From: Kitasatospora sp. DSM 101779 | GTDB lineage: Bacteria > Actinomycetota > Actinomycetes > Streptomycetales > Streptomycetaceae | DNA: 42,228 nt | Direction: 5' to 3' | NCBI RefSeq assembly: GCF_025655475.1 | Contig: NZ_JAHTIK010000001.1 | Coordinates: 3,990,503-4,032,730 of the forward strand | Shown: in pieces, positions 40,733 through 42,228 of the stretch | Position numbering within the stretch: position 1 is the stretch's first letter | Layout: each line of letters begins with the position of its first letter | Translations under genes and position numbers: made by a program | Notes under the pieces: generated by a model | What the model saw: only the letters and a program-made list of their open reading frames with translations | Told to the model about the DNA's origin: nothing | Database searches by the model: none

Positions 40733-42228
40733 ATGCCGAGGAGAGTCGCAGCGCTGCTGGCCGTACTGGCGGCGGCCGTCGCCGTGCTGTTCGGCGGCGC
40801 CGGCACCGCCGCCGCGCACGCCGCGCTGGTCTCCACCGACCCGGCGCAGGGAGCGGTCACCGCCACCGCACCCGCCGCCGTCACGCTGACCTTCAGTGAG
40901 GGCGTCTCGCTGACCGCCGACTCGGTGCGGGTGCTGGACCCGGCCGGCAAGCAGGTGGACAACGGCGACGCGGCGCACGCCGACGGCAAGGAGGCCAGCG
41001 CCCGGGTGACGCTGCGTCCCGGCCTCGGCAACGGCACGTACACCGTCGCCTGGCGGGCCGTCTCCGAGGACTCGCACCCGGTGGGCGGCGCCTTCACCTT
41101 CTCCATCGGCGCGCCCTCGGACACCACGGTCTCCGCCTCCGCGGTGCAGGGCGCCGAACCGGACGCCGTGGTCGCGGCCGCCTACGGCACCGCCCGGACG
41201 GTGGCCTACGCGGCCTTCGCGCTGCTGGTCGGCGCGGCCGCCTTCGTGCTGATCTGCTGGCCGCGCGGCGTCGCCGTGCACCAGGTGCAGCGGCTGCTGA
41301 TGACCGGCTGGATCGCCCTGCTGGTCTCCACCGTCGCGGTGCTGCTGCTGCGCGGCCCGTACGAGCGCGGCACCGGGATCTCGCAGGCCTTCGACCTGTC
41401 GCTGGTGCGGTCCACCCTGGACGAGCGGATCGGCACCGCGCTCGCCGCCCGGCTGCTGCTGCTCGCCGCGGGCGGCGTCTTCCTGTCGCTGCTGGTCGGC
41501 CAGCTCGGCCAGGACCGGACGGCGCAGGACTCCCGGGACGCCGGGGCCGCCGGGGACTCTTCGGAGCCGACGGCCGCCGCGGAGGGCGGCGCCGAGGACG
41601 GCGAGGAGGCGGAGCTCCGGGCGCTGGAGCAGCGCGCCGCCGAGCGGCCGCTGCGGGACGCCCGGCTGGGCCTGGGCGTGGGCGGGGCGGTGCTCGCCGT
41701 CGCCCTGAGCGCGACCTGGGTCGGGGCGGACCACTCCTCGGTCGGCATCCAGGTGCCGCTGGCGCTGCCCACCGCCGCGCTGCACCTGCTGGCGATGGCC
41801 CTGTGGCTGGGCGGCCTGGCCACCCTGCTGGTCGGACTGCGGCACGGCGTGCCGGCCGCTGCGGTCGAACGCTTCTCCAAGCTGGCGCTGGGCGCCGTGA
41901 CGGTGCTGACGGTGACGGGCGTCTACCAGTCCTGGCGCGGTCTGGGCAGCTGGGGGGCGCTGGTCGACACGGAGTACGGGCGGCTGCTGCTGATCAAGAC
42001 CGGCCTGGTGGCGGGCATGGTCGGCCTGGCCTGGATCTCCCGCGCCTGGGTGGCCCGGCTGCGGACGGCCGGCGAGGCGTCGGACGGGGCCGCGGACAGG
42101 ACCGGGCCGGACGAGGCGGCGCAGCAGGAGGCCGGGACGGGGGCTGCCGTCGGCGGCAAGCGCGCGGCCGCGGCGGCCGCCGGGGGCGGGAAGGGCGACG
42201 ACCGGGCGCGCCGCGCCCAACTGGCCCG
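40733..42228 (+). CDS. CopC-CopD fusion copper transport protein (partial)
   Basis: The frame is open to the end of the window, so the C-terminus is missing (498 codons seen). A signal peptide ends at TAAA, and the mature domain starts HAALVSTDPAQGAV, the CopC copper-brace His; a second His lies in EDSHPVGGAFTF. From about residue 145 the CopD part has repeated membrane helices (TVAYAAFALLVGAAAFVLICW, LLMTGWIALLVSTVAVLLL, LALPTAALHLLAMALWLGGLATLL). A charged Glu/Asp-rich cytosolic loop lies near residues 265-305. The role is copper uptake or periplasmic binding. ATG 40733 is 5 bases past the PCu(A)C stop. Confidence 0.95.
   Translation, partial: MPRRVAALLAVLAAAVAVLFGGAGTAAAHAALVSTDPAQGAVTATAPAAVTLTFSEGVSLTADSVRVLDPAGKQVDNGDAAHADGKEASARVTLRPGLGNGTYTVAWRAVSEDSHPVGGAFTFSIGAPSDTTVSASAVQGAEPDAVVAAAYGTARTVAYAAFALLVGAAAFVLICWPRGVAVHQVQRLLMTGWIALLVSTVAVLLLRGPYERGTGISQAFDLSLVRSTLDERIGTALAARLLLLAAGGVFLSLLVGQLGQDRTAQDSRDAGAAGDSSEPTAAAEGGAEDGEEAELRALEQRAAERPLRDARLGLGVGGAVLAVALSATWVGADHSSVGIQVPLALPTAALHLLAMALWLGGLATLLVGLRHGVPAAAVERFSKLALGAVTVLTVTGVYQSWRGLGSWGALVDTEYGRLLLIKTGLVAGMVGLAWISRAWVARLRTAGEASDGAADRTGPDEAAQQEAGTGAAVGGKRAAAAAAGGGKGDDRARRAQLA

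Overview
The window is a very GC-rich actinobacterial chromosome segment with strong G/C bias at third codon positions. It looks like Streptomycetaceae (Streptomyces or Kitasatospora). The main markers are a BldC developmental regulator that matches the Streptomyces protein almost residue for residue as I remember it, the hrpA / bldC / valine dehydrogenase / DUF3073 / purM / purF gene order, GTG starts, several apparently leaderless genes and a perfect parS site. There is no rRNA, CRISPR array, transposase, integrase or prophage. One tRNA gene (Asp, GUC) is present.

Layout. 1-4.0 kb: a small conserved protein, a putative lipoprotein, a WXG100-like protein paired with an NlpC/P60-type hydrolase, and a methyltransferase. 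4.2-8.4 kb: the helicase HrpA and tRNA-Asp. 8.4-13.5 kb: bldC with a long, structured upstream region, a conserved hypothetical gene, valine dehydrogenase, a DUF3073 protein and purM. 13.6-17.7 kb: purF, a degenerate diacylglycerol-kinase-fold protein and purA. Three purine genes therefore lie within about 5 kb. 17.8-21.3 kb: a GNAT acetyltransferase with a palindrome at its promoter, then a membrane/envelope module of DUF350 protein, small Cys- and Gly-rich lipoprotein, glutathionylspermidine-synthase-like ATP-grasp ligase and LURP-one-related protein. 21.4-24.9 kb: a GlxA-type regulator translationally coupled to an isochorismatase-like hydrolase, an APH-fold kinase and a secreted B-lectin. 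25-32 kb: a thioredoxin/NHL protein whose coding sequence contains the parS site, an M18 aminopeptidase, a large acyl-CoA dehydrogenase, an SseB-like protein and a pirin with a clear promoter/operator. 32-37.6 kb: a PP2C-like protein, two small proteins, an alpha/beta hydrolase next to a TetR regulator, an amidase, a Cys-containing small protein and an anti-sigma-type HATPase with a long insert. 37.8 kb to the end: a copper-handling cluster (membrane protein, YcnI, Sco1-like protein, PCu(A)C chaperone, CopC-CopD fusion cut by the window edge), which fits copper delivery to cytochrome oxidase.

Many gene ends carry long GC-rich hairpins, often shared by convergent genes. The least explained elements are the DUF350/lipoprotein/ATP-grasp/LOR module, the WXG100-NlpC pair, the structured RNA-like element between tRNA-Asp and bldC, the long hairpin between purF and purM, and the degenerate kinase beside purA. 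The join between the bldC-pur block and the purA-to-pirin block may mark an inversion around the origin relative to S. coelicolor. That last point rests on remembered gene order only.
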